Shown here piece after piece: positions 8,108 to 15,854 of a DNA stretch of 64,000 nucleotides. Below the pieces are notes generated by a model that saw only the letters and a list, made by a program, of their open reading frames with translations, made no database searches and had not been told where the DNA came from. The stretch lies in contig OZ253960.1 in the NCBI GenBank assembly GCA_965267435.1, forward strand, positions 4,402,001-4,466,000. Reading direction: 5' to 3'. The stretch comes from JAWPMT01 sp965267435 (GTDB lineage: Bacteria; Bacteroidota; Bacteroidia; Cytophagales; Cyclobacteriaceae). Every line of letters starts with the position of its first letter. Within the stretch, counting starts at the first letter, position 1. Position numbers and translations under genes: made by a program.

Positions 8108-8989
8108 TTAGGCCTTCGGATGCGCTTGATCAAAGGCCGATTTAAGTTTCTCAAGGGAGTTGTGGGTGTATACCTGGGTGGCCGCCAAGCTGGAATGGCC
8201 CAGCAAGTCTTTGACGGCATTGAGATCCGCCCCTTTCTCCAATAAGTGTGTCGCAAAAGTGTGCCTCAGAACGTGAGGGCTTTTCTTCGTCAAGGTACTG
8301 ACCAGTGTCACGTATCTCTTGACGGTACGGTAAACAAACATCGGATATAGCATATCACCTTTGTCTGTGAGCAAGAGGTAGTCTCCTGCATCGGGGAACT
8401 CCGCTGACCTCAAAGGGAGGTAGCTCTTTATGACTTTAACGATAAAGGTAGGGATCGGGATGATTCTCTCCTTGTTTCTCTTACCTAAAACCTTGATCGT
8501 CTGATCAAACTCATTAATGTCGCTGATTTTTAGGCCTATCAACTCTGAGAGGCGCATCCCTGAGGCATAGAGCAGCTCCAAAAGCAACTTGTCGCGCATA
8601 TCACTGAAAGTGTGAGCGTCGAAGTCGATATGATCCAGGAGATCAATGACTTCCGACTCTCTCAAGAAAGTGGGTAGTCGCTTCTCGACTTTGAGGGGTC
8701 GCAACCGCGTGGCAGGATTGTCTTCTATGACGTCCCGTACGCGCAGAAATTTGTAAAACGACTTGAGACAGGCAATCTTTCGATTGACCGATGTGGGCGA
8801 CAGGCCTTTCTGAACGAGATCTACCACCCATGCGCGGAGATGCACATGACTGGCTTCTTCAGGTGAAGAAATCTCAAAGGTCTGAGAAAGGAATAAAGTA
8901 AGTTGATTGAGATCTTCCTGATATGCGGCCACAGTATGCCTACTGCTGCGCTTCTCAAATTCTAAGTATTTCAGGAAGTTGGATAACAC
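8108..8989 (-). CDS. xerC: Xer-type tyrosine recombinase (XerC/XerD)
   Basis: This site-specific recombinase resolves chromosome dimers at dif. The 293-residue protein has an N-terminal SAM-like core-binding domain (1-~90, FLKYLEFEKRSSRHTVAAYQEDL) and the catalytic domain with the R-K-H-R-H/W-Y set: Arg in ASGMRLSELIGL, Lys in VLGKRNKERIIP, HVLRHTFATHLLEKGADL, LGHSSLAATQVYTHNS with the nucleophilic Tyr. The start is a GTG (MLSNFLKYLEFEK). No ATG occurs early, and a 12-bp hairpin ends two bases upstream of the start, which may restrict translation. Xer proteins are hard to split into C and D from sequence alone. Neighbours are rpsU upstream and hpf downstream. Confidence 0.93.
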   Translation of the reverse strand: MLSNFLKYLEFEKRSSRHTVAAYQEDLNQLTLFLSQTFEISSPEEASHVHLRAWVVDLVQKGLSPTSVNRKIACLKSFYKFLRVRDVIEDNPATRLRPLKVEKRLPTFLRESEVIDLLDHIDFDAHTFSDMRDKLLLELLYASGMRLSELIGLKISDINEFDQTIKVLGKRNKERIIPIPTFIVKVIKSYLPLRSAEFPDAGDYLLLTDKGDMLYPMFVYRTVKRYVTLVSTLTKKSPHVLRHTFATHLLEKGADLNAVKDLLGHSSLAATQVYTHNSLEKLKSAFDQAHPKA

Positions 8990-8991
8990 TC

Positions 8992-9021
8992 GTTAGCCTT
9001 TACAATTGGGTAAAGACTAAC
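8992..9021 (-). promoter_or_regulatory. 12-bp hairpin abutting the xer start codon
   Basis: On the minus strand, GTTAGTCTTTAC, a CCAATT loop and GTAAAGGCTAAC pair over 12 bp, with one G-T wobble. The stem ends two bases before the GTG of the Xer gene and contains the only purine-rich AAAGG that could serve as a ribosome site. There is no T-run, so it is unlikely to be an intrinsic terminator. A translational block or a processing site between rpsU and xer fits better. Confidence 0.5.
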
Positions 9022-9057
9022 ATAAGAAATTTTCGAATAAAACGCCTGACCGGTGGA

Positions 9058-9252
9058 CTATTTATTGTCCTGATCCTGCATCTTTTGTCGGTAAGCCGCA
9101 CGAATGATCTCGTGACGTCTCTTTACAGAAGGCTTTGTGTAAGACGTACGCGATCTCAATTCTTTGAGTACACCGGTTTTCTCAAATTTCTTCTTGAATC
9201 GCTTGAGGGCCTTGTCGATGGATTCGTTCTCTTTTACGTTGATTACAATCAT
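9058..9252 (-). CDS. rpsU: 30S ribosomal protein S21
   Basis: This 64-residue basic protein, MIVINVKENESIDKALKRFK..., shows the S21 signature: the ESIDKALKRFKKKFEKTGVLKELRSR helix followed by YTKPSVKRRHEIIRAAYRQ. S21 sits on the 30S platform near the 3' end of 16S rRNA. In Bacteroidota it is known to help sequester the anti-Shine-Dalgarno sequence, which fits the scarcity of Shine-Dalgarno sites in this window. Its own leader (TAAATAAAGTTTTTACATG) has no strong Shine-Dalgarno site. It has a good upstream promoter match, and the Xer and hpf genes follow on the same strand. Confidence 0.96.
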   Translation of the reverse strand: MIVINVKENESIDKALKRFKKKFEKTGVLKELRSRTSYTKPSVKRRHEIIRAAYRQKMQDQDNK

Positions 9253-9274
9253 GTAAAAACTTTATTTAGGGCCG

Positions 9275-9306
9275 CAAAGATAGGGAGACTCTATAAAAAC
9301 TAAAAG
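9275..9306 (-). promoter_or_regulatory. Promoter of rpsU
   Basis: On the minus strand, TATCTTTG (9282-9275) matches TAnnTTTG exactly. About 20 nt upstream lies a T-rich TTTC/TTTT stretch in place of TTTG. The start site would fall about 15-20 nt before the rpsU ATG. Confidence 0.5.
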
Positions 9307-9319
9307 AAATCACGAAAGC

Positions 9320-10477
9320 TTATCGAAGAAGCGATCGCGAAATCACGACCTTTTGTATCTCAGAGGTGCCTTCACCTATGGTGCAAAGCTTGGCGTCTCT
9401 ATAGAATTTCTCAGCAGGATAATCTTTCGTAAACCCATAGCCACCAAAAATTTGGACGGCCTCATTGGCCAGGTCGACAGCGGCCTCGCTCGCGAAAAGT
9501 TTGGCCATCGCACCGGTAGTATTAACATCACCTCCGGTATTCTTCATTTCAGCTGCCTGATAGGTCAGCAATTTCGCAGCATGCAGCCGGGTCGCCATAT
9601 CAGCGAGCTTGAATGAGATACCCTGAAACTGGGAGATCGGCTTACCAAACTGCTCTCTTTCCTTGGAATAGGCGATGGATATATCGAGTGAGCCCTCAGC
9701 CACCCCGCAGCTGAGTGCCGCGATCGAGATCCGACCACCATCCAGCACTTGCAATGACTGACGGAATCCCGCCCCTACCTCACCCATGAGGTTCTCCTCC
9801 GGTACTCGGCAGTTTTCAAAGATCATCTCCGCGGTCTCGGAACTCCTCATGCCTAGCTTGTTTTCTTTGCGCCCTCCCGAAAAACCAGGTGTGCCACGCT
9901 CCACAATGAAGGCGGAGGCATTGCCCCTTTGATTGGGCTCGCCTGTGCGTGCTACGACTACTGCCACATCACCAGACCTGCCATGGGTGATGAAGTTCTT
10001 CGCGCCATTGATTACCCACTCATTGCCATCTTTGACCGCAGTGGTTTTCATATTGCCTGCATCCGAACCGGTGTTGGGCTCTGTGAGGCCCCAAGCACCC
10101 AGCCATTCCCCAGAAGCCAGCTTCGGCAGGTATTTCATTTTTTGTTCGTGGCTCCCGTGGTAGTAGATATGCCCGGTGCAGAGAGAGTTGTGTGCAGCCA
10201 AAGACAACCCGATAGATGGATCGCACTTCGACAGCTCAATGATCGCCGCAACATATTCGTGGTAGCCGAAGCCGGACCCCCCATATTCCTCAGGTACGAA
10301 TATCCCCATGAGGCCGAGCTCGCCCATCTTATAAAAGAGTTCTCTAGGAAAATGCTGGTCCTCGTCCCACTGCATCTTGTGGGGCTCGATCTCCCGGGCA
10401 GCAAAATCTCGGATCATCTGCTGGATCATCCGCTTGTTCTCTTCAATCATTTCGGGGGTGTGCTGTGTTGCGATCAT
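9320..10477 (-). CDS. Acyl-CoA dehydrogenase
   Basis: This FAD-dependent dehydrogenase makes the first double bond in acyl-CoA beta-oxidation or branched-chain catabolism and passes electrons to ETF. The 385 residues cover all three domains: the N-terminal helical domain (EENKRMIQQMIRDFAAREIEPHK), the beta middle domain with GAWGLTEPNTGSDAGNMKTTA and FITHGRSGDVAVVVART, and the C-terminal helical domain with RISIAALSCGVAEGSLDIS and QIFGGYGFTKDYPAEKFYRDAK. The catalytic glutamate is in IGEGTSEIQ. It resembles short-chain or isovaleryl/butyryl-type enzymes; the exact substrate cannot be read from sequence. It appears monocistronic, with a candidate -7 element (TATCTTTG, minus strand) at 10510-10517. 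Confidence 0.93.
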   Translation of the reverse strand: MIATQHTPEMIEENKRMIQQMIRDFAAREIEPHKMQWDEDQHFPRELFYKMGELGLMGIFVPEEYGGSGFGYHEYVAAIIELSKCDPSIGLSLAAHNSLCTGHIYYHGSHEQKMKYLPKLASGEWLGAWGLTEPNTGSDAGNMKTTAVKDGNEWVINGAKNFITHGRSGDVAVVVARTGEPNQRGNASAFIVERGTPGFSGGRKENKLGMRSSETAEMIFENCRVPEENLMGEVGAGFRQSLQVLDGGRISIAALSCGVAEGSLDISIAYSKEREQFGKPISQFQGISFKLADMATRLHAAKLLTYQAAEMKNTGGDVNTTGAMAKLFASEAAVDLANEAVQIFGGYGFTKDYPAEKFYRDAKLCTIGEGTSEIQKVVISRSLLR

Positions 10478-10509
10478 GTAATGGGGTGTTTCGCTTGTAT
10501 TTGCCTTAA

Positions 10510-10517
10510 CAAAGATA
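10510..10517 (-). promoter_or_regulatory. Candidate -7 element of the acyl-CoA dehydrogenase gene
   Basis: TATCTTTG on the minus strand matches TAnnTTTG exactly and lies about 33 nt before the ATG. No TTTG is present at the expected -33 distance, so this is only a partial match. Confidence 0.3.
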
Positions 10518-10589
10518 ATTCTAAATGCCTGTATAATGTTCTACGTAGCATGCCGGTTCACCGCCGAAAATTACCGGGAGACCGATATT

Positions 10590-11390
10590 TTATTTGGTAT
10601 CGTTGAGTGACCAGTCGTATTCCTTGTAGTTAATCTCTCCACCTTCGTCGAGGGGTTCGAGGGCAAACCTATTGATGTATTCACGAAGGGTGCTGTGCCG
10701 GGTGAAGTCCGCCTGCCACCATTTGAAAAGCTTGGAAAGCTCGGCAGACTGACTGGTCACTTCATTGCGGAAGGGGTCATTCATGAAATCCATGGCTTGC
10801 TCCTGCAACTGTCGGTCGATGAGTTCTCCTGTGTAGGCTTCTCTTCTCAATTTTGGACAGGACAGCGAGGCGCAGTTGATGGCGAAGTGTATTCGGGGTT
10901 CGTCAAACACCTTCCTCAATATATTGTGCTCGACATTATTGAGGTCATACTTCTCACCGTCTATCTCGATGAGTTTGAGGTCCCAGGGGGTATTGACAAA
11001 CGGCACCTGGATGGTGGAGCCTATGTCCTTGATACTGACAACTGGATAATACTCCAATATCAGGTCAATAGTGAAGGCATTGTACACATTGATCCAATAG
11101 GCCAATTTATCACCTGATGTCCACGTCTGATCATTGGGTGGATTGCTTGTGAGCAGCTCAAGGTACTCTTGCAGCTTTCCCCGTTCGTTACGGAACGCCT
11201 CGTAATCAACCATCCCTTCATCATCGACATATTTGGCCAATAGTTCGTCAAAAAGCTCATGAGAAACCGGTGTGGTACCCTTCTTTTGCGGGTCCAGAGA
11301 CGAACAGCCTGCTACGGTGACAACAAGAAAAAAAGCCAGCATTAACTGCGCCATACCACGGGGCTTTCTTTTTATTTCCGAATAAGCCAT
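10590..11390 (-). CDS. DUF547 family lipoprotein
   Basis: The protein (266 aa) starts at ATG 11390 with MAYSEIKRKPRGMAQLMLAFFLVVTVAGCSS, a lipoprotein signal with the lipobox Cys at about residue 29. An internal ATG at 11354 would give a shorter signal peptide. The mature part matches the DUF547 pattern: KLAYWINVYNAFTIDLIL, then FVNTPWDLKLIEIDGEKYDLNNVEHNILR, FDEPRIHFAINCASLSCPKL, and a C-terminal LFKWWQADF. DUF547 proteins are secreted or lipid-anchored and distantly related to papain/transglutaminase folds, with conserved Cys and His, but no function is established. It is divergent from the antiporter gene, with 118 nt between starts. Confidence 0.85.
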   Translation of the reverse strand: MAYSEIKRKPRGMAQLMLAFFLVVTVAGCSSLDPQKKGTTPVSHELFDELLAKYVDDEGMVDYEAFRNERGKLQEYLELLTSNPPNDQTWTSGDKLAYWINVYNAFTIDLILEYYPVVSIKDIGSTIQVPFVNTPWDLKLIEIDGEKYDLNNVEHNILRKVFDEPRIHFAINCASLSCPKLRREAYTGELIDRQLQEQAMDFMNDPFRNEVTSQSAELSKLFKWWQADFTRHSTLREYINRFALEPLDEGGEINYKEYDWSLNDTK

Positions 11391-11508
11391 TATTTTACGG
11401 GTTGCTAGAAACTGTATGAGATTCCTGTCCCAATGGAACGTAGACGAGCGTCCGGCGATTGGCTGAGATGATTGGTTTTGTTTTGCGCGGGACATTGCGG
11501 ACAAGACT

Positions 11509-13446
11509 ATGGAAATAATATTAGAACACCAACAGACGATCTCCCTACTGCTTGGGTTCCTGATTATTGCCATATCGTCCAATCAGATCGCCAAGGTTTT
11601 TCAGCGCATCAATCTTCCCCTGATCACTGGGCTCATCTTCACCGGCATCATCGCCGGCCCCTATTTGCTAGGGTTGATTCCACTGGAGGCCCCTGGCAAG
11701 CTTTCCTTCATTAATGAGACGGCACTGGCTTTCATCGCGTTCGCGGCCGGATCGGAGCTTTACCTGCGCGAGCTGAGGAGCAGAATCAACAGCATCAAGT
11801 GGAATACCTTCGGGCAGCTTGTTGTCACCTTCTTCCTGGGCAGCATCATGCTCTACGTGCTGGCCGATTATATCCCGTTCCTTGCGGACCAGCCAGCCAT
11901 TGCTAAGGCATCTATTTGTACGATAACGGCAGCGGTATTTGTTGCCCGTTCTCCGGCGTCAGCAATTGCCGTGATCAATGAGCTTCGCGCAAAAGGGCCC
12001 TTCACTCAGACGGTGATGGGCGTGACCGTACTTAAGGACTTTCTCGTCATTGTTGTATTCTCCGTATGCCTCTCCGTTGGACAGAGCCTCATCTCTGGAA
12101 AGGAATTTAGTGGTATGTCAGTGTTGTTCCTGATCCTTGAGCTGATCATTTCGGTGCTCCTGGGTTTCTATGGATTTGGCTGGCTGCTGAAGTTCACACT
12201 GTCACTGAAGATTCGACGGCTGGCAAAGATCATCCTTGTACTCCTGGTAGGTTATGGGGCATATGCCTTGTCTGGTGCCGTGAAGACTCATTCCGAAGCT
12301 TTGGTACACCATCGCATTTTTCTGGAACCTTTGCTGATGTGTATTCTCGCGAGCTTTCAGGTGACGAACTATTCCCGTTACCGACCAGAGTTTCTAAAGA
12401 TCTTACACGACATCAATATTCCTATCTATGTCGCCTTCTTCACTCTTACTGGTGCTTCGCTTTCTATTAATGTACTGGGGGATGTGCTGGGCGTGGCCTT
12501 GATCCTCTTTCTGATCAGGATCGTTACGATGGTAATAGGTGGCTACGTGGGTGGGACGCTGGCCAAAGATCCTGCGAAGTTTAACCACGTGGGTTGGATG
12601 CCATACATCACTCAAGCGGGAGTGGCCCTTGGCCTGGCCACGGTGGTAGCCACGGAATTTCCCGATTGGGGGCCGCAATTTGCCACCGTGATTGTAGCGC
12701 TGATCGTCCTCAACCAATTTGTGGGACCCCCCTTGTTCAAATGGGCCATATTCCAGGTGGGAGAGGATCGCGTCAAAGCCACAAAGCAGGGCTATGACGG
12801 TATCAACGACGCGCTGATCGTCGGCTACGAAAGCCAGTCGCTGGCACTGGCCCGTCAGCTAAAGGAAAATGGATGGGAGGTGAAAATTGCTTCCAGAAAA
12901 GAGAAAGGAAGCTTCGCCGAACCAGAAGACATTCCCATCGCCTATTTCACAGAGATAAGTACGGACCAGTTCGACGAACTTGAGATGCGGAAGGTAGATG
13001 CGTTGATCTGCATGCTCTCGGATGAAGAGAACCTGGAAATCTGCGAATTAGCATATCACGAATACGGGACCAATGACCTGGTGGTGCGACTCAACCATCG
13101 CTTCAATTCAAACAAATTCCTGCAACTGGATGCGATCATCGTAGATCCTTCCACTGCCATTGTGAGCTTGATGGATCACCTCGTCAGATCACCACAGGCG
13201 ACATCCCTGCTGCTGGGTATGGAGCAAGGCCAGGATACGCGAGATATCAAACTCACCAACAGCGCCCTTCACGGTCTTCCGTTGCGCGACTTGCGGCTGC
13301 CAAGTGATATCATCATCCTATCCATCTCACGGGGTGGGCAATCGATCATCAGTCATGGATATACCAGGCTCCGCATCAACGACATCGTCACGGTTGTCGG
13401 GTCGGTCGAGAGCCTCGACAAGGTGCAATTCAAATTTGATCGGTAG
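11509..13446 (+). CDS. Monovalent cation:proton antiporter with RCK (TrkA-like) domain, CPA2/Kef type
   Basis: This integral membrane antiporter probably exchanges K+ or Na+ for H+. Residues ~1-400 hold about 12 membrane helices of the Na_H_Exchanger family (LLLGFLIIAISSNQIAKVF, NLPLITGLIFTGIIAGPYLLG, AFIAFAAGSELYLREL, VAARSPASA-like segment). From ~425 there is a cytosolic RCK_N domain (DALIVGYESQSLALARQLKENGWEV) and a RCK_C domain (~560-640). The nucleotide-binding loop reads GYESQS rather than GxGxxG, so ligand binding may be altered. The ATG at 11509 gives a standard start. It stands alone, divergent from the DUF547 gene and 75 nt before glyS. Confidence 0.88.
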   Translation: MEIILEHQQTISLLLGFLIIAISSNQIAKVFQRINLPLITGLIFTGIIAGPYLLGLIPLEAPGKLSFINETALAFIAFAAGSELYLRELRSRINSIKWNTFGQLVVTFFLGSIMLYVLADYIPFLADQPAIAKASICTITAAVFVARSPASAIAVINELRAKGPFTQTVMGVTVLKDFLVIVVFSVCLSVGQSLISGKEFSGMSVLFLILELIISVLLGFYGFGWLLKFTLSLKIRRLAKIILVLLVGYGAYALSGAVKTHSEALVHHRIFLEPLLMCILASFQVTNYSRYRPEFLKILHDINIPIYVAFFTLTGASLSINVLGDVLGVALILFLIRIVTMVIGGYVGGTLAKDPAKFNHVGWMPYITQAGVALGLATVVATEFPDWGPQFATVIVALIVLNQFVGPPLFKWAIFQVGEDRVKATKQGYDGINDALIVGYESQSLALARQLKENGWEVKIASRKEKGSFAEPEDIPIAYFTEISTDQFDELEMRKVDALICMLSDEENLEICELAYHEYGTNDLVVRLNHRFNSNKFLQLDAIIVDPSTAIVSLMDHLVRSPQATSLLLGMEQGQDTRDIKLTNSALHGLPLRDLRLPSDIIILSISRGGQSIISHGYTRLRINDIVTVVGSVESLDKVQFKFDR

Positions 13447-13521
13447 CGACTAGCTTTCGCTGACGTTTTTATTATCTCGCTGCCCTCTATAAACTTTTGG
13501 CGATACTTCTATTTTTGCGCC

Positions 13522-15069
13522 ATGGCAAAATTGGACGAGGCTGCGACACTCAAAAATGTAGCAGGACACTGCAAGGAATACGGTTTTATATTCCCATCTA
13601 GTGAGATATACGATGGCTTGAGCGCCACATACGATTATGGGCCCAATGGCTCGGAGTTGAAAAACAACATCAAAAACTACTGGTGGCAAGCGATGACGCG
13701 AATGCATGCCAACATCGTAGGAATAGATGCGGCCATCTTCATGCACCCTACCACCTGGAAAGCCTCGGGACACGTCGACGCCTTCAACGACCCATTGATC
13801 GACAACAAGGATTCCAAGAAAAGATATCGTGCCGACCAAATGGTCGAGGAACAGATCGCCAAGATCGAAACCAAGATCAATAAGGAGGTGACCAAGGCTG
13901 CCAAGCGGTTTGGGGAGGACTTCAATGAAGAACAGTTCCTCACAACTAACCCCCGCGTAGTAGGCTACAAAGAGCAAATTGCTCAAATCGAAAGTCGTCT
14001 GAAGGCCGCGCTGGACGGTGGCGATTTGGGGGACTTGAAGGCCCTGATCGAAGAATTGGGGATCGCCGATCCCGTATCCGGTTCGAAGAACTGGACCGAT
14101 GTCCGCCAGTTTAACCTCATGTTCTCTACAGAAATGGGGTCAGTGGCCGGGGAGGCCGGAAAGATTTATCTACGACCAGAAACGGCGCAAGGAATCTTCG
14201 TCAACTATTCTAATGTGCAAAAGTCTGCCAGGATGCGGCTGCCATTCGGTATCGCACAGATTGGCAAAGCCTTTAGAAATGAGATCATCGCCCGTCAGTT
14301 CATCTTCCGAATGCGAGAATTTGAGCAAATGGAGATGCAATTCTTTGTCAAGCCTGGGGATGAGATGAAGTGGTATGAGCACTGGAAAGAAACGCGCATG
14401 AAGTGGCACCAGGCGTTGGGCTTGGGCGATGAAAACTACCGCTTCCACGACCATTTGAATTTGGCGCACTATGCCAACGCAGCCTGCGACATTGAGTTTC
14501 ACTTCCCAATGGGCTTCAAGGAGCTGGAAGGCATCCACTCCCGAACTGATTTTGATCTATCGTCGCATGAGCAGCACTCAGGCAAAAAGCTGCAGTTTTT
14601 CGACAACGAAACCAACGAGAGCTATGTGCCCTACGTGGTGGAGACATCTATCGGCCTTGACAGGATGTTTTTGGCCATTATGAGCGCTTCCTATAAGGAG
14701 GAGAAATTAGAGGACGGCAGTGAGCGGACAGTGTTGGCATTGCCTCCGGCTCTGGCTCCCAATAAAATTGCCGTGCTCCCGCTTCTCAATAAGGATGGAC
14801 TGCCGGAAATCAGCCAGAAGATCGTGGATGAGCTGAAGATTGATTTCCCCTTGCAATATGATGCGAAAGACGCCATAGGCAAGAGGTACCGACGACAGGA
14901 TGCCATTGGTACACCATTCTGTGTGACGGTCGATCACCAGACGAAGGAGGATGAGACAGTCACCATCAGGGAAAGGGACAGCATGCAGCAGCAGCGTGTT
15001 CCCATCAGTTCCTTGTATGAGACGCTCGACAAAGAAGTCAGCCTCCGTCATCTTCTGAAGAAACTGTAG
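13522..15069 (+). CDS. glyS: Glycyl-tRNA synthetase (alpha2 GlyQS type)
   Basis: This class II enzyme charges tRNA-Gly. The 515-residue single chain is the homodimeric, eukaryote-like type, not the alpha2beta2 enzyme. Visible hallmarks are YGFIFPSSEIYDGLSATYDYGPNGSELKNN near the start, the motif 2 segment GKAFRNEI...FRMREFEQMEMQFFV, TAQGIFVNY, ELEGIHSRTDFDLSSHE, and motif 3 VETSIGLDRMFLAIM. The C-terminal anticodon-binding domain starts near ~405 (LAPNKIAVLPLLNKDG) and ends with RHLLKKL. The inserted coiled region with EEQIAKIETKINKEVTKAAKRF is normal for the family. The MtfA-like gene follows five bases later. Confidence 0.97.
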   Translation: MAKLDEAATLKNVAGHCKEYGFIFPSSEIYDGLSATYDYGPNGSELKNNIKNYWWQAMTRMHANIVGIDAAIFMHPTTWKASGHVDAFNDPLIDNKDSKKRYRADQMVEEQIAKIETKINKEVTKAAKRFGEDFNEEQFLTTNPRVVGYKEQIAQIESRLKAALDGGDLGDLKALIEELGIADPVSGSKNWTDVRQFNLMFSTEMGSVAGEAGKIYLRPETAQGIFVNYSNVQKSARMRLPFGIAQIGKAFRNEIIARQFIFRMREFEQMEMQFFVKPGDEMKWYEHWKETRMKWHQALGLGDENYRFHDHLNLAHYANAACDIEFHFPMGFKELEGIHSRTDFDLSSHEQHSGKKLQFFDNETNESYVPYVVETSIGLDRMFLAIMSASYKEEKLEDGSERTVLALPPALAPNKIAVLPLLNKDGLPEISQKIVDELKIDFPLQYDAKDAIGKRYRRQDAIGTPFCVTVDHQTKEDETVTIRERDSMQQQRVPISSLYETLDKEVSLRHLLKKL

Positions 15070-15073
15070 TCTT

Positions 15074-15841
15074 TTGCTGGGCCTCCTCTTCGTCGCAGCA
15101 ATAGGTGCATTCGTACTGATATCGGTAACCAAACTGACGCAGCTTGCCCCAAGATTTGTTAAGCATACGTTATCGACAAGGCAAAAGCAGTACTTAGGCA
15201 AATACTCCCGCTACTATCAGAAGCTATTGCCTGCTCAACAGTTGCACTTTGAAGGGCGCGTCGCCAGCTTCATCGCTGACAAGACGTTTGTACCTAGAAA
15301 TTTTGACGTGGTCACTGACGAAATGAAGGTGCTGATAGCGGCTACTGCTATACAGCTCACTTTTGGGTTGCGCGTGCGAATGAAGCACTTCAGATACATC
15401 GTCATCTATCCACAGAAGTACTATAGTCTGCACAATCGACAATTCCACCATGGGGAGGTCAATCCCGGGAAGAATGCTATTGTCCTTTCCTGGGAGCACT
15501 TCGTGGAGACCATGGCCTTCGACGACGGCCGAAATCTGGGCCTGCATGAAATGGCCCATGCACTGGAACTGGAGAATATGATCCGAAATGGAGAACAAGA
15601 CTTCTTTGATCGGGATGTTTTAATCAAGTGGTCACGTGAAGTGGCCGACGAAATCGGCAGGATGAGAGAGGGTAGTGCCACTTTTTTCAGGGAATATGCC
15701 GCCACCGATCACCACGAGTTTTTTGCCACTGCGGTCGAAGTATTCTTCGAGCAGCCGGACTCCTTACGGGAGCACAACCGCCGCCTGTACTATTTGCTTT
15801 GCGTGCTGCTTAATCAAAATCCACTTTTATTGAATCGATGA
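15074..15841 (+). CDS. MtfA-like zinc-dependent peptidase
   Basis: This is a 255-residue membrane-associated metallopeptidase of the MtfA (DUF980) family, related by fold to anthrax lethal factor peptidases. A short N-terminal hydrophobic helix (LGLLFVAAIGAFVLISVT) anchors it. The zinc motif HEMAH is at about residues 158-162, with the third-ligand region HHEFFATAVEVFFEQP downstream; the ending RRLYYLLCVLLNQNP is typical. E. coli MtfA binds the repressor Mlc, but that role should not be assumed here. The start must be the TTG at 15074: an in-frame stop lies 16 nt upstream and there is no early ATG. It is only 4 nt after glyS, so it is co-transcribed. Confidence 0.85.
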   Translation: MLGLLFVAAIGAFVLISVTKLTQLAPRFVKHTLSTRQKQYLGKYSRYYQKLLPAQQLHFEGRVASFIADKTFVPRNFDVVTDEMKVLIAATAIQLTFGLRVRMKHFRYIVIYPQKYYSLHNRQFHHGEVNPGKNAIVLSWEHFVETMAFDDGRNLGLHEMAHALELENMIRNGEQDFFDRDVLIKWSREVADEIGRMREGSATFFREYAATDHHEFFATAVEVFFEQPDSLREHNRRLYYLLCVLLNQNPLLLNR

Positions 15842-15854
15842 ACCACTTACGCGC

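Noticed and set aside
13510..13517. TATTTTTG as a glyS -7 promoter element
   Set aside because: It fits TAnnTTTG but lies only five bases before the ATG, and no TTTG sits at the expected -33 distance.
13450..13986. 178-codon minus-strand frame over the start of glyS
   Set aside because: It lies opposite the well-supported glyS gene and shows no family, signal or start site.
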